From Diphasiastrum complanatum (Eukaryota > Streptophyta > Lycopodiopsida > Lycopodiales > Lycopodiaceae): a stretch of 64,000 bases of DNA. Under the pieces are notes generated by a model. That model was given only the letters and a program-made list of their open reading frames with translations. It ran no database searches and was not told the DNA's origin. This document shows, one piece after another, positions 1-10,045 of the stretch. The stretch covers positions 12,526,476 through 12,590,475 of the forward strand of contig CM055092.1 in the NCBI GenBank assembly GCA_029204225.1, written 5' to 3'. The translations under genes were made by a program, and so were the position numbers. Each line of letters opens with the position of its first letter. Positions within the stretch are counted from its first letter, which is position 1.

Positions 1-12
1 GGTATCGGAGCA
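1..12 (+). other. Possible tRNA-Met primer binding site of an LTR element cut by the window edge
   Basis: The first bases read GGTATCGGAGCA, one substitution away from the usual plant LTR-retrotransposon site (T)GGTATCAGAGC. If real, a 5' LTR ends just outside the window and the following AT-rich stretch is the untranslated leader. The best candidate for the rest of that element is the gypsy-type gag starting at 2284, but this link is inference. Confidence 0.35.
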
Positions 13-2283
13 TAGATCCATGATTCATGATGATTCTATGAGAATTCCATTAGATTTGATGAGTTTATTGTTTTTGTAACTTTCGTTTTGCTAATTTTTA
101 ACTTTGAATTTTTCAGTTCTGTTCAGACGAATTTTTGACATTCAATTTAGTTTTTTATTTCTAATTTGATTGAATAGCTTTGTATATATATTTTTTAGCT
201 TTCTTTTGCACCAATTTGCAAGGCATTTGGATAAGAGATGCAAAAGTTATTGCTTTTTTCCAAAAGCTGTCAAAATAGGTGACTAGAATTTTGTCTTCAC
301 TTGATTTGAATTTTTCAGATTTGATCTGAGCTTTAACTTATAGTTTCTTTCCATAGGATTTTAGAGCATTGCCTTAGATTTGATCTAAATTATATGGCAG
401 GTCAATTGGATTAGTATCCAAAAAGTTATGACAAATCTTGATTTGTAGCTCTAGTTTTGTTAGTTTACTTTCTTCAAACTTTTTAGTCATGTTCTGTGAT
501 TAATCTGACCTATCAAGTCACATTTAATCATTGATCTGATACTATAGACTGATAGATCTTGTTGTTAGCTTTTCAGAGGTATTGAGTTTGTTTGATTTGG
601 ATCAATATTGAGAAAGTTATGATCAAATTTGTGGAGATGGGTCAAAATTGCCAGAATTTTGAAATTTTTTTGTGGATTCTTTCCAAGTGAGAGAGAAGCA
701 CTTCAGTTTTCAATTCTGAAGTTTCATGTCCTTTGTGAATTTTTTTAGATTTCTTCAATTTGAAGTTTGATTAAGAAGAAAAAAGATCTAATCCTAACTA
801 CCTATAGCCCTAACCCTAAACCCTAACCTAATCTAAACCTAAACCTATTCAACTTTGCACGCTACCCCCGGTATCTCTCTACATTCTAAATCCCTCCGCT
901 TACATATCAAGACTAATCGTTTCTACGACGCCCCAATACTGAGAGCCACCTTCCTGTTTTCTATGCACAAATTTAATCACCGCTTCTTTTGACAAATATG
1001 CCAAGTGCAAGACAATAGCAACTTAAACAGTGTCCTGGATCTTCCTTACAATTCCAAAGCATCAATTCATGAGAATGGGTGGCAATGTGAACCCCATGGT
1101 AGAGCAGCAAGCTGAGCTAATATATTAACCCATGCTTTTCATCTGTCAGCTCCAAAGGTGCGCTGACAGGCAAGCCAGAGTGTCAGGTTTCAGGTCACTA
1201 CTATCCACACACAGCAGCACAGATCAATCAGTAGATATGCTGATCAGTGATCAATCAGTACATGCGCTGATACACTTCACATTGATGATGATGCATAAGC
1301 TGAAATGCATCTGCACCCACTTCCCATTGCGATGCACCCACTTCCCATTGCGATCCTCCTCCTTAGTCGAGAGCATTCCTTCAGTTGAGAGCGTTTCTTC
1401 GGTTGAGACTGCAACCAACGCATTCCCTCGGTCGAGATTGGATTTAACGCGTCGGTTACTTGGTCTCTCTCTACATTCCTCTCTCTCTCCGTCGGCTACC
1501 CCGACGTAGGTCACGTAGCCGACGTCGGTCACCTTCTCTCTTCGACCGCTACCCGACGTCGGTCACCTCCTATCTCTTTCTAAATTACATCGGTTAAGAT
1601 TTTCCTTTTCTCTCTCTTTAGCACGATCCATTATGTTGTTACAATTTTTTTTTTTGGACGAGCACCCAAATGCACCAAAAGAGCAGCTGATAAAAAAATT
1701 TGCCGACAATTTTCAGATTTTTGATGGTTCTTTCTATTCTTCTACGAGCACAGGAATGTTTCATGGATTCCAAAAAATTATTGAATTCAATTTTGATTTT
1801 TTTTTCATACCCCCCCTTCTAAGTTGTATATAGTCCATTTTACCAGTTTTTCTTTTAACTTCTGTAACTTCCTTGTTTAAGCTCGGATTTCGGTGCAGTA
1901 AAAACAAAAAGTGATTAGAAAGATGAGCCTAACACTGCTAAGTTATTAAAATTGTGTCATTAAAACTTTTCAAATGTTTCTCAAGACCCCTTTTCTTGAG
2001 TCAATTTTTTTTCGTGTTTCCATTAGAAATTTTCAAATCTTCATATCATCTCCGTTTGAGATTAGATTCAAACGCTGTAAATAGAAAAATTGTTCATGGT
2101 GACAGATTGAACACAAATGCTACTTCATTTTAATTTACACTTTCCATTCACAGCCACTTTATTCTTCGAGGACTCGGAATCTTTAAGTGAGTGGAGAAGA
2201 GCAATTTTACCAGCTTGTAAAATATCATTTTGAATAAATTTCAAATGGTGAATTCATAGTCCACAAGTCTTTACTAGTCATTA
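13..2283. other. AT-rich non-coding stretch, probable retroelement leader
   Basis: No gene is recognisable. The first 780 bases are rich in T runs and repeated TTTGAT/GATCTGA words. Around 1210-1275 the words GATCAATCAGT and GCTGAT recur, and at 1360-1575 related words (GTTGAGAGC, CGACGTCGGTCACC) repeat two or three times. Short open frames here have no family resemblance and I treat them as chance. Confidence 0.5.
805..846. repeat. Short interstitial telomere-like repeat
   Basis: A run of CCCTAA, CCCTAAA, CCTAA and CTAAACC units, imperfect copies of the plant telomere C-strand repeat CCCTAAA. Similar arrays lie in the IF-3 intron near 54.1-54.2 kb and at 60.8-61.0 kb. Confidence 0.6.
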
Positions 2284-3369
2284 ATGATGGACCGTTATAG
2301 TCAAGACATTCAATTTCCATCTATTGATGAAATAAAATCTGAAATCGTTTGTTACAACCTTGTATTTGATGGACAACCAAGTTCAATCAGCATTGATGAT
2401 TGGTTGACTGAATTAGAAGCCTATTTTCGTCATCGCCATTATTCTAAAGAAGATAAAGAATGTGCTTCAACCAACTCTTTCCAAATCCATTTATGCCGCT
2501 AGTTTTATGGAGTTGCGCAATATGATGGATCGTGCACTTGCTCTGGAGCACTTATCTACAAACCATATCAATGAATGGTGGAAAGTCACCGCTCAACGGA
2601 AACCTTATTATTACAACCAATGACTGTTTGAATACGTTATTATAACTTCTACTATAGTGGAGGTATTGATGACAATAGTATGGTTTTCTTTGCCTCATCG
2701 AATTTTCAAGGACGTGTTCAGTCATGGTGGAACATCGTTCACGACTTTCTTCATGAGAACTGGTTAACTTTCAAAAGAATTTGTAGACAGATCTTCAATC
2801 GATCCGACTTCATCCAATGGTGTTCTTTGGACCAGACAACTGTAGTTGCTAAGTACAATACAGAATTCTAACAAATGGTCCCAGTGTTTGACTATGGAGA
2901 AGTATATCTTGTACAATGTTATATATATGGCTTACAACCTCAATATCGGAGCATTGTAGGAAATTATCTACAAACTACTTCTCTCCAGCCTGGGTTTCGA
3001 TTAAGGAAAACTATGGAATATGCTTTAAAGTATGAGCAACAAGAACAAAGGATTAAATTGGAAGCTGAAAGGAAAGAAGAACAATCCAAGTGGTTTGAGG
3101 AAATGAAGATGTGGATTCAGAAAGTGAGTGTATACACTAAAGCATCAGTGGATCGACAATTGCATGTGAATGAAAGAGAAGAAACTTTTGAAGATGAAGA
3201 TGATTCCAACAATGAGTCTGATGAAGCAAGTGACAACGATGAAGCAGATAAGCGAAGTGAGGATAATGAATCATCTGAGCAAAGCAATGACGAGAGTGAA
3301 GGCCCAGATCCAGACACAATTGCAACAACAGATGGTGAAAATCAAGACTCAGACAAAGGTCAAGACTGA
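2284..3369 (+). pseudogene. Degenerate Ty3/gypsy gag
   Basis: Three successive pieces (2284-2502, 2680-2871, 2875-3369) read as a capsid-type retrotransposon gag broken by stops and frameshifts. Visible family features are the early VFDGQPSSISIDDWLTELEA-like segment with FRHRHY, the ASSNFQGRVQSWWNIV segment (hydrophobic core with tandem Trp), and YIYGLQPQYR followed by a basic/glutamate-rich helix (KYEQQEQRIKLEAE). The C-terminal part from about 3180 is extremely acidic (Glu, Asp, Ser, Asn) and is followed by a stop at 3369; no zinc knuckle is seen. In gypsy elements this protein forms the cytoplasmic virus-like particle. The family call rests on pattern recognition of the capsid fold segment; the copy cannot be functional. 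Confidence 0.6.
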
Positions 3370-3558
3370 GATCTGGATGTGAAGATAATTGAACATCCTT
3401 TTGAGTTTCACTTCAACCATCAAAGTCCAAAACTTGACCTACATCAATGTCTTAATCTGGTCAATGAACAAGCAACTGTGGATCGTCAGATTGGGAAGAT
3501 TCCTACGCTCGAAGAAAGTTAATCAAGGCATTCACCAAACTTTCAGATTGAGGACTAT

Positions 3559-4146
3559 ATGACACCGATATTCCATGATTTGAAATTGAGTGGTTATTAC
3601 AAGGATCCGATCTACGAACCATGTCAAATTGATATGGGAGCTTTTGAGAATAATTTTATTTTTGACAATGATCTAAGAGAGCATGAGGTATTCAACATGG
3701 ATACTGGTAGAAATGAAGAGATTTCATTAATCCAAGAAAATTCTACTTGTATCAATACTTTGAATTACTGTTCAATGTCTCATGGATCCATTAGTCAAGA
3801 GCTTCAAGTGGCTTTTGTTGGAGAACCTTACTCTTATGGATTTTCTAGAATTCAAAAGCCAATATGTAATTCACATGCATGTTTGGAATGTATGGATGTG
3901 AATAATGATTGGAAATATTCTCTCAGTCAACCAACACTCTATAGGAAGCTGATTTTAAAATATGCCATCAATCTATATCAATTTCTTTGGAGAGGTTTAC
4001 ATTGCTCAGTGTACTCTAATGTGATCTATCTTCAATTGAGTAATGTCAACAATGATTGTTCATCAATGCTTATTTGGAACAATCGAAACGTCAACTCCCT
4101 ACTTCAACTTTGGAATGTATTTTCACTGGGATTGATGCTTCAATGA
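3559..4146 (+). pseudogene. Unrecognised 195-codon open frame next to the gypsy gag
   Basis: An open frame of 195 codons that ends seven bases before a Copia LTR begins at 4153. It starts with an MTPIFHDLKLSGYYKDP-like segment and is rich in Asn, Ser, Cys and aromatic residues. I see no known domain, signal peptide or clear membrane segment. Its position behind the gag, with the weakly open DLDVKIIEHPFEF stretch in between, suggests it belongs to the same decayed gypsy element, possibly a lineage-specific gag extension. It could also be a chance frame. Confidence 0.3.
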
Positions 4147-4152
4147 TTTATA

Positions 4153-4806
4153 TGAGAAAAAAATGGTGAACAATTTGCGAAAGTCAACGTACCTCAAAAA
4201 CCCTAAGACACGAAGCGAAGCAAAACTCGAAGGTCGATGATTCGCAAAAAGTCAAACATGCCTCCAGGACCAAAAAGACACGACACGACACGAAACGAAA
4301 GAAAATCTTTCATGCTACCAGCTAGTAGCTCAAGGGGCGTGGAGCCTTGAACTTCACACCCAGCTGAAATGGCTAGCAATAACGGAGAGTAACTGATTAG
4401 TTGATTAGCGTTAACTACTCTTGTAATTCTCTGTTTAGCTATCTTGTAAACTGCACATAGTGGAAATATAAACTATTTTTTCTAGATCAAAATATACACA
4501 GAGAATGTGAGTGAGTAGAGCAGAAACGAAATAGCTGTGCATGAAAGTTGGCCAACGAGCAAAACATAGCAAAAGAGCAAAGCGTTAGGTGGCCAACGAG
4601 CGTGACATTGACCATCTCACTCTAAAAATTAAACCGATAATATAGTTACTCCATCTCGTGCATCTCCTTGTCTTCGCTATCTTGATTGCTAGAATGAAAT
4701 TTGTTCTATGATCTGTAGTTGGGTGTCTAGGCTCCTGTAAGCTTCCGTGAAAGAAAATACAAAGAAAAAAAAATATTTGCGATACATACCAAACCCATTC
4801 GCGACA
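4153..4806 (+). repeat. 5' LTR of Copia element A1
   Basis: About 654 bp, starting TGAGAAAA and ending TTCGCGACA directly before the primer binding site. It aligns over most of its length with 22562-23371: shared words include GTTGATTAGCGTTAACTA, TTTAGCTATCTTGTAAACT and AACTTCACRCCCAGCT. The exact 5' border is inferred from that alignment. Confidence 0.7.
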
Positions 4807-4819
4807 TGGTATCAGATCC
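4807..4819 (+). other. Primer binding site of A1
   Basis: TGGTATCAGATCC, one base away from the standard initiator-Met tRNA complementary site TGGTATCAGAGCC, placed directly after the CA that ends the LTR. Confidence 0.75.
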
Positions 4820-4869
4820 AACAGGTTATCACTACTTATATTTGAGCAGTGATTCTAGACAGCACAATA

Positions 4870-5470
4870 TGGCTACAACGATCCAAACAAGAGTAGTAAT
4901 CAGTCTTGATGGCGCAAACTATAGGATATGGAAATTCAAAATAAAGACACTTTTGAAGGGCGAAGGCATCTGGCCGGTGACTGAACTCTCAATGGTGCAG
5001 CCTCCAGAGGGAGACCCGAGGAGAGCTCAATGGATCAGAAAGGATAAGCGTGCAATGGAAATCATCGTTTTGTCCATTAACGAAGATCTACTCATGCAGA
5101 TTGAAGACTATGAAAGCAGTCATGCAGCATGGGAAAGATTAAAACAGAAGTATGAAGTGATGACTGCAGCTTCAGTGATGCATCTTCACAATCAGCTACA
5201 ATCCATACGATGGGATGGCAACCAGTTAGGCCAGCACATTGAGAAGATTAGAACGATCTTTACTCAACTCACTGCATCAGGATAGGAGCACCAGGTCCTA
5301 GCACCACAACAGCTGATGTACTTCATGAAGACTCTACCTACGTCCTATCAGCCATTGAGAATGCTCATACTAAGTCTACTAGATATGACATATGACAAAG
5401 AAATCATTCTTGTCACTGATGAGAGAATGATAATGGACAAAGGAGAAGGAAACAGTGATCAAGAGAAATA
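4870..5470 (+). pseudogene. Copia gag, truncated (A1)
   Basis: Starts at ATG 4870 (MATTIQTRVVISLDGANY) and carries the Copia gag N-terminal signature, LDGANYRIWKFKIKTLLKG, then the UBN2-type segment with HAAWERLKQKYEV and LHNQLQSIRWDG. A stop at 5283 interrupts it after TQLTASG; the same frame continues as EHQVLAPQQLMYFMKTLPTS. Zinc knuckles and protease are missing because the copy jumps near 5470 to the integrase tail. Copy A2 at 24000-24100 keeps the two knuckles, which shows what was lost. Confidence 0.75.
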
Positions 5471-7510
5471 GCTGCAGCAATACACCTGCAAAACAGATCC
5501 ACAATGGCAGCGCTGGAAGATAAAACGCCATATGAAATGTGGACTGGTAAAAAGCCTGATCTATCATACATATGTGGTTGGATGTGCAGCATATAAGCAC
5601 ATTCCAAAAGAAAAAAGAAGCAATCTTGATGACAAATCAGAGCAAACAATCATGGTCGGGTACTCGAACGGATCACAAGTGTACAGACTCTACGATCCAA
5701 CTATGAAGAAGGTTGTTTCGAGCAGAGATGTGAAGTTTGATGAGTCCATGTTCCCTGGACTAAAAGATGAAAGAGGCCATGAGATATTCACAAGAGGGAG
5801 ATTGAGGACATACATCAAATCAGAATGCAGAGCTACGACTTTAGAGCAGCAGGAAGCAGAGAATCAACCCCACGAACAAGAAACGTTCGAGCAACGACGA
5901 AACGAACCAAGAAGGTCAACAAGACAGAGAAGACCTCCAGACCATTACTCTGACAATCTTTAGTGGAGTGAAGACACGCAGTTCGAGTACTGTAGCTTCA
6001 CTGAAGAGCCAACAACATACAAGAAGCTATCCAAAGTCCAGAGGGAGAATTTTGGAAGCAGGTAATGTCAGAGGAAATCGAGTCGATGAGGCAAAACGAG
6101 GCATGGACATTAGAGCCACTGCCAAAAAACAGAAAAATAGTCGACTACAAGTGGGTGTACAAGAAGAAGATGAAATTAGATGGCACATTGGCCGCTACAA
6201 GGCAAGGCTTGTCATGAAGGGCTACGCGAAGAGATATGGTGTCGATTATTTCGACACATATTTGTCGATGGTCAAGATGACAAGCATATGACTACTCCTT
6301 ACATACGCCACACAACACAATCTGAAAATTCACCAGATTGATGTGAAAACAATCTTTCTCCATGGAGATCTAGAGGAGAAAATCTTCATGAAGCAGCCTG
6401 AAGGATTTGAAGACCACGACAATCGACAATATGTTTGTCGGTTGCAGAGATGCATCTATGGTCTAAAACAGGCATCACGAGCTTGGTATAAGAAGCTCGA
6501 TAGTCTTCTGAAGTCTCTAGACTTCAATCCTACCCAATTAGTCTGCAATGTCTACATCAAAAGAGTAGAAAAGGATTTTGTAATACTGACCATTTTCGTG
6601 GATGATTCGTTGATGATAGAAAATTCCTTGATGATGATCAAAGACACAAAGAGTCAGATTTCTAAAAGCTACAAAATCACAGATCTTGGAGAAGCAACAA
6701 AATGCCTAGGGCTGGAGATCAGAAGAGATCGAACAAAGGGTGAAATGCACTTGAGTCAGTCAGAATATGCCAGAAAGGTGCTCAAGCAGTACCACATGTT
6801 GGACTACAAAGAAAAGGCCACACCAATGATAGTTGGAACCAAGCTGACAAAGCAGGATTGTCCAAAAACGGAAGAGAAAGAACAGAAGATGGCAGGTATA
6901 CCCTACCAAAACCTAATCGGTAGTCTAATGTACCTTACAATTTGTACCAGACCCGATCTAGCTTTCTCCGTTTATGCCTTAAGTCAATTCTCTTCCAATC
7001 TTGGCATGGCACATTGGCAAATGGCAAAATGAATCCTACAGTATATGAAGGGTACCCGGAATATGGGATTAACCTATAGAGCTACAAATGAAAGAAAAGG
7101 ATTCGAGATGCACCACTACAGTGATGCAAGTTGGGCGAGCTGCAAAGATGACAGCAAGTCCATAACTGGAGGATGTACCATAGTGTGCGGAGCTGCAATC
7201 AGCTGTATATGCAAGAAGCAAACCTTGGTAGCTTAATCCTTTTGCGAAGCTGAATACGTCGCAGCTTAAAAGGTGGTGAACGAGGTAGTATGGCTATAGA
7301 TGATGCTGGACGCAATCGAGATACCACAAGAAGGGCCATGCACGATGATGATGGACTCTTAGAGTGCCATTCATCTATCCCAGGATCATGTCTTTCATTC
7401 AAAGACAAAACACATACCTCTGAAGTATCATCACATTCGAGATTTAATCTTGTCATAACCCACTTTTGCAAGAACAAGAAGCTATTAAGGAAAAAAATCC
7501 AGCATAACCT
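5471..7510 (+). pseudogene. Copia pol remnant: integrase tail, reverse transcriptase, RNase H (A1)
   Basis: At 5580-5760 the integrase C-terminal/GKGY-type segment is readable (GCAAYKHIPKEKR, VGYSNGSQVYRLYDP, SSRDVKFDE). Reverse transcriptase follows: YKARLVMKGYAKRYGVDYF near 6200, a stop at 6289-6291, HQIDVKTIFLHGDLEEK near 6340, IYGLKQASRAWYKKLDS near 6460 and the catalytic block as FVDDSLMI near 6595-6620 (Phe in place of the usual Tyr of YVDD). RNase H shows YSDASWASCKDD and, after stops, CEAEYVAA and TKHIPLKYHHIRD to about 7450. Protease and the integrase D,D,E core are absent. Several in-frame stops rule out function. Confidence 0.85.
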
Positions 7511-7530
7511 CTAAAGACACCGTTGCTTTA

Positions 7531-7804
7531 TAAAAGTTCAAACAACAAAGCAATCGACAACAATGGAAATAAAACCAGAATTTCTTCCTAAAAACCAATT
7601 CGAAATGCTTGAAAATTGAACCAAATGTGATCTTGGTAGTGCACTTACCACACAAACGATTATACTTTGAAAAAGTAAATCGACGGGAAGAACGATCCGA
7701 AATTCCTTCACTTTGTTGCTTACTCTACCGAAATCTCGAAAAAACGTCGAGATTCTCCCTAGCACTTTCAATGGCAATTTGTGCTTAGAATGGCTCTGAT
7801 ACCA
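7531..7804 (-). mobile_element. Antisense LTR-element leader fragment with primer binding site
   Basis: On the minus strand 7792-7804 reads TGGTATCAGAGCC, an exact initiator-Met primer site, followed by about 250 bp of leader-like sequence ending near 7531. No LTR or gag can be followed on either side. It sits between the end of Copia A1 and the gypsy integrase fragment, so three different elements abut within about 300 bp. Confidence 0.45.
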
Positions 7805-7840
7805 ATATAAAGTCTTACATACAGGATACTATGTCCAACA

Positions 7841-8867
7841 ATGTTTAAGGATGTCTCGAATTATATCCGATCTTGTGATCCATGCCAAAGATCTAGTAAA
7901 CCAACAAAAGCTATGAACTGGCCATTGACTCCAATCATACCACTTGCACCATTTGAAAAGTGGGGGATTGACTTTGTCGGTCCAATCAAGCCAGTCACCC
8001 GACACACTAAGTGTCGATATATTTTGGTTGCAACAAATTATGCAACGAAGAATGTGGAAGTTGAAGCGACAAAAAGAAACGATGCAAAAATTGTCGCAAC
8101 TTTCTTATTCAAATCTATAATCACACGTTATGGTTGTCCTCTCGAGTTAGTCAGTGATCGTGGTACTCATTTTCTTAACGATACAATTCAACAACCTATT
8201 TTCTAATCAAACACAGAAAGACAACCCCCTATAATTCGAAAGCCAATGGTTTAATTGAGAGCCCGAATGGAATATTATGTAAGATCCTTAATAAGATTAT
8301 TGTTGCACATGCTATAGATTGGGATCAAAAGTTACCCTTAGTCCTTTGGGCTTATCAAAACATGGAGAAGATAACGACGAAGCAGACGCCTTACTTTCTT
8401 ACATATGGTATGCATCCTATTCTGCCGATTGAATTCGAGGTGCCAACTTTTCGAATACAAGCACAACGAACAGAGGCAGAATGTATTAACGAAAGGTTGT
8501 TGAAGAACTATCCGAAGCTTGAACAACTTTGAAGGTTGTTACAGAACAAATCCAAGAGCATCAAAAGAAAAAGTATGATACAGGAATTAAGACTGTTGAT
8601 CTTAAAGTCAATGATTATGCTTTGATCTATGATAGTCTCCATCAGAAATTTCCTGGAAAGCTTCATATGAGGTGGATGGGACCGTACAAGGTTATTGAAG
8701 TATTTCAAAACGGTTTTGTCCAACTCCAGTCATTGGAAGGCAAATTATTACCAACACGTATTCATGGTTCTAGATTGAAAAAAATATTATCTCTAACAAA
8801 GGCATTCGAGGGTAGAATCTCTCAAGAATCTTTTGAGAATCTATCCCAAGTTTTTCTTTTTCTTTGA
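7841..8867 (+). pseudogene. Ty3/gypsy integrase fragment
   Basis: The frame begins inside the H2C2 zinc finger (SCDPCQRSSKPTKA keeps the two Cys) and continues into the integrase core: PFEKWGIDFVGPIKP holds the first catalytic Asp, LELVSDRGTHFLND the second. After a stop at 8206 the third segment reads KTTPYNSKANGLIESPNG with Glu, then AWAYQ-like LVLWAYQNMEK and LTYGMHPILPIEFE. A last piece (8529-8867) ends in LHMRWMGPYKVIEVFQNG and GSRLKK, the typical gypsy integrase C-terminus. Several stops and a frameshift are present. No chromodomain is visible after it. Integrase inserts the cDNA into the host genome; this copy is dead. Confidence 0.85.
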
Positions 8868-9239
8868 TTTATATATTTATTATTTAACTATTGTTTATTA
8901 CTATTATTTACTTTTTGGATTTTGTAAATCCTTTTATTAAATGCATAAGTGTACATGTGTTTCCATCTGTCAGTCATATTTATGTTTTCATTTACGTTTG
9001 CACGAAAAACTGTGTAGATGTGTTATTTCATTATTATCTTATTTTAAACGGTCTTAAGGTAATTAAAATTATCTTTTTCACCGTCGCGAAGATCGGTAGA
9101 GATATCGCTCTTAATTATGAATTTGACATATGTCAAATCAACTTGCCATGTGATTATCTCTTCCACTTCATCAATGTATAACACTGTTAATTTCTAGTTT
9201 TCTTTTTACTCTTTCATCTTCTCTCGTTCATCGTCCATA
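8868..9239. other. AT-rich sequence after the gypsy integrase
   Basis: AT-rich with TTATT/TTTATTA runs and no gene. Its position directly after the end of the integrase fits a 3' untranslated or LTR segment, but no matching second LTR is recognisable in the window. Confidence 0.35.
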
Positions 9240-10045
9240 GTGCTCTTGCTTCGTAAAATGCTCTTGCTTTCGCATTCGACCTTGCACACTCAACATATGA
9301 TGGATGCTAGCACCAGCACAGGGGTGAGTTGGAAGATACGAACTTCCATCCGACTTGCCACAATTCAGTCTCTGCTGGATCGTTGCAGGTTGGGTAACTT
9401 GAAAGTGGACCCCTCGATTGTTTTATCAGAGATCAGCACTGAGTTTGTGAACTCCATCCACACACTGACTAATTCTGATTTCAAAGTTAATCTGCGCAAC
9501 AACACATTTACAATCAACGAAGGAGTTTTTTCTACAGCTTTTGGACTTCCAAAAGATGGCGCGACCAATCCTATGTCCAAGGACTCAATTGAAGAAACAA
9601 AATATTTTCTGTCAATTGCTTTGTACCAAGTAAGGGGTACAAAATCACTATGGTGAAGGATGCCCAGCTGAAGTTTCTGTGCAAATATGCAAACCAACTT
9701 CTGTTCATAACTGATGCTGATGCAACTATTTCGACATAGAACTTTGGTTACTTGCTGGATGCATTGGTAGGCCAGCCAGTTTGTTTCGGAACAATTGCTT
9801 ACAAGGCATTTTTGCGCTGGATTAAGCACAGGAAGTTTTTAGCTATGGGAGCACATATCTCTAGATTGTGCGAAAGTTTTGGCATTCTTACTAATTTGGA
9901 GCAGAGTATTCTTGCAAGAAGACTGATTACAACAACTACAATCGATTTATCTAGTCTTCTGCTCACTCTTTGGTCGGACAGTTGCAATAGTTCATTACAG
10001 TCGTTGTTGTGCTTCGACAAAGTTGTTCTAAAAAACTGTTTTTAA
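9240..10045 (+). pseudogene. Unrecognised accessory-like reading frame, broken
   Basis: Two pieces: 9240-9656 (138 codons) and, after a frame change, 9752-10045 (97 codons). The first contains VDPSIVLSEISTEFVNSI and FTINEGVFSTAFGLPKDG, a pattern I associate with plant transposon-encoded accessory proteins ending in a GLPxxG-like block. The second contains NFGYLLDALVGQPVCFG and HRKFLAMGAHISRLCESFG and looks like the downstream part of the same protein. Its position 370 bp behind a gypsy integrase suits an extra ORF carried by the element. No catalytic motif is seen and I do not assign a function. Confidence 0.4.

Larger units (their letters stand above)
4153..7530 (+). mobile_element. Ty1/copia element A1, internally deleted and 3'-truncated
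   Basis: A Copia element with 5' LTR, primer site, gag start, integrase tail, reverse transcriptase and RNase H in the order typical of Copia, but missing protease and integrase core and lacking a recognisable 3' LTR. It is the same family as the copy at 22562-25085/30668-30950: leader, gag and the integrase tail align closely. The sequence loses Copia character near 7530, where an antisense primer-site fragment begins. Confidence 0.8.

Noticed and set aside
1132-1509. 125-codon plus-strand frame with Ser/Thr/Leu-rich composition, and its minus-strand shadow
   Set aside because: Composition follows local short repeats (GATCAATCAGT, GTTGAGAGC); no domain and open on both strands.
3117-3328. 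Minus-strand Ser/Leu-rich frames opposite the acidic tail of the gypsy gag
   Set aside because: Shadow of the repetitive GAA/GAT codons on the plus strand.
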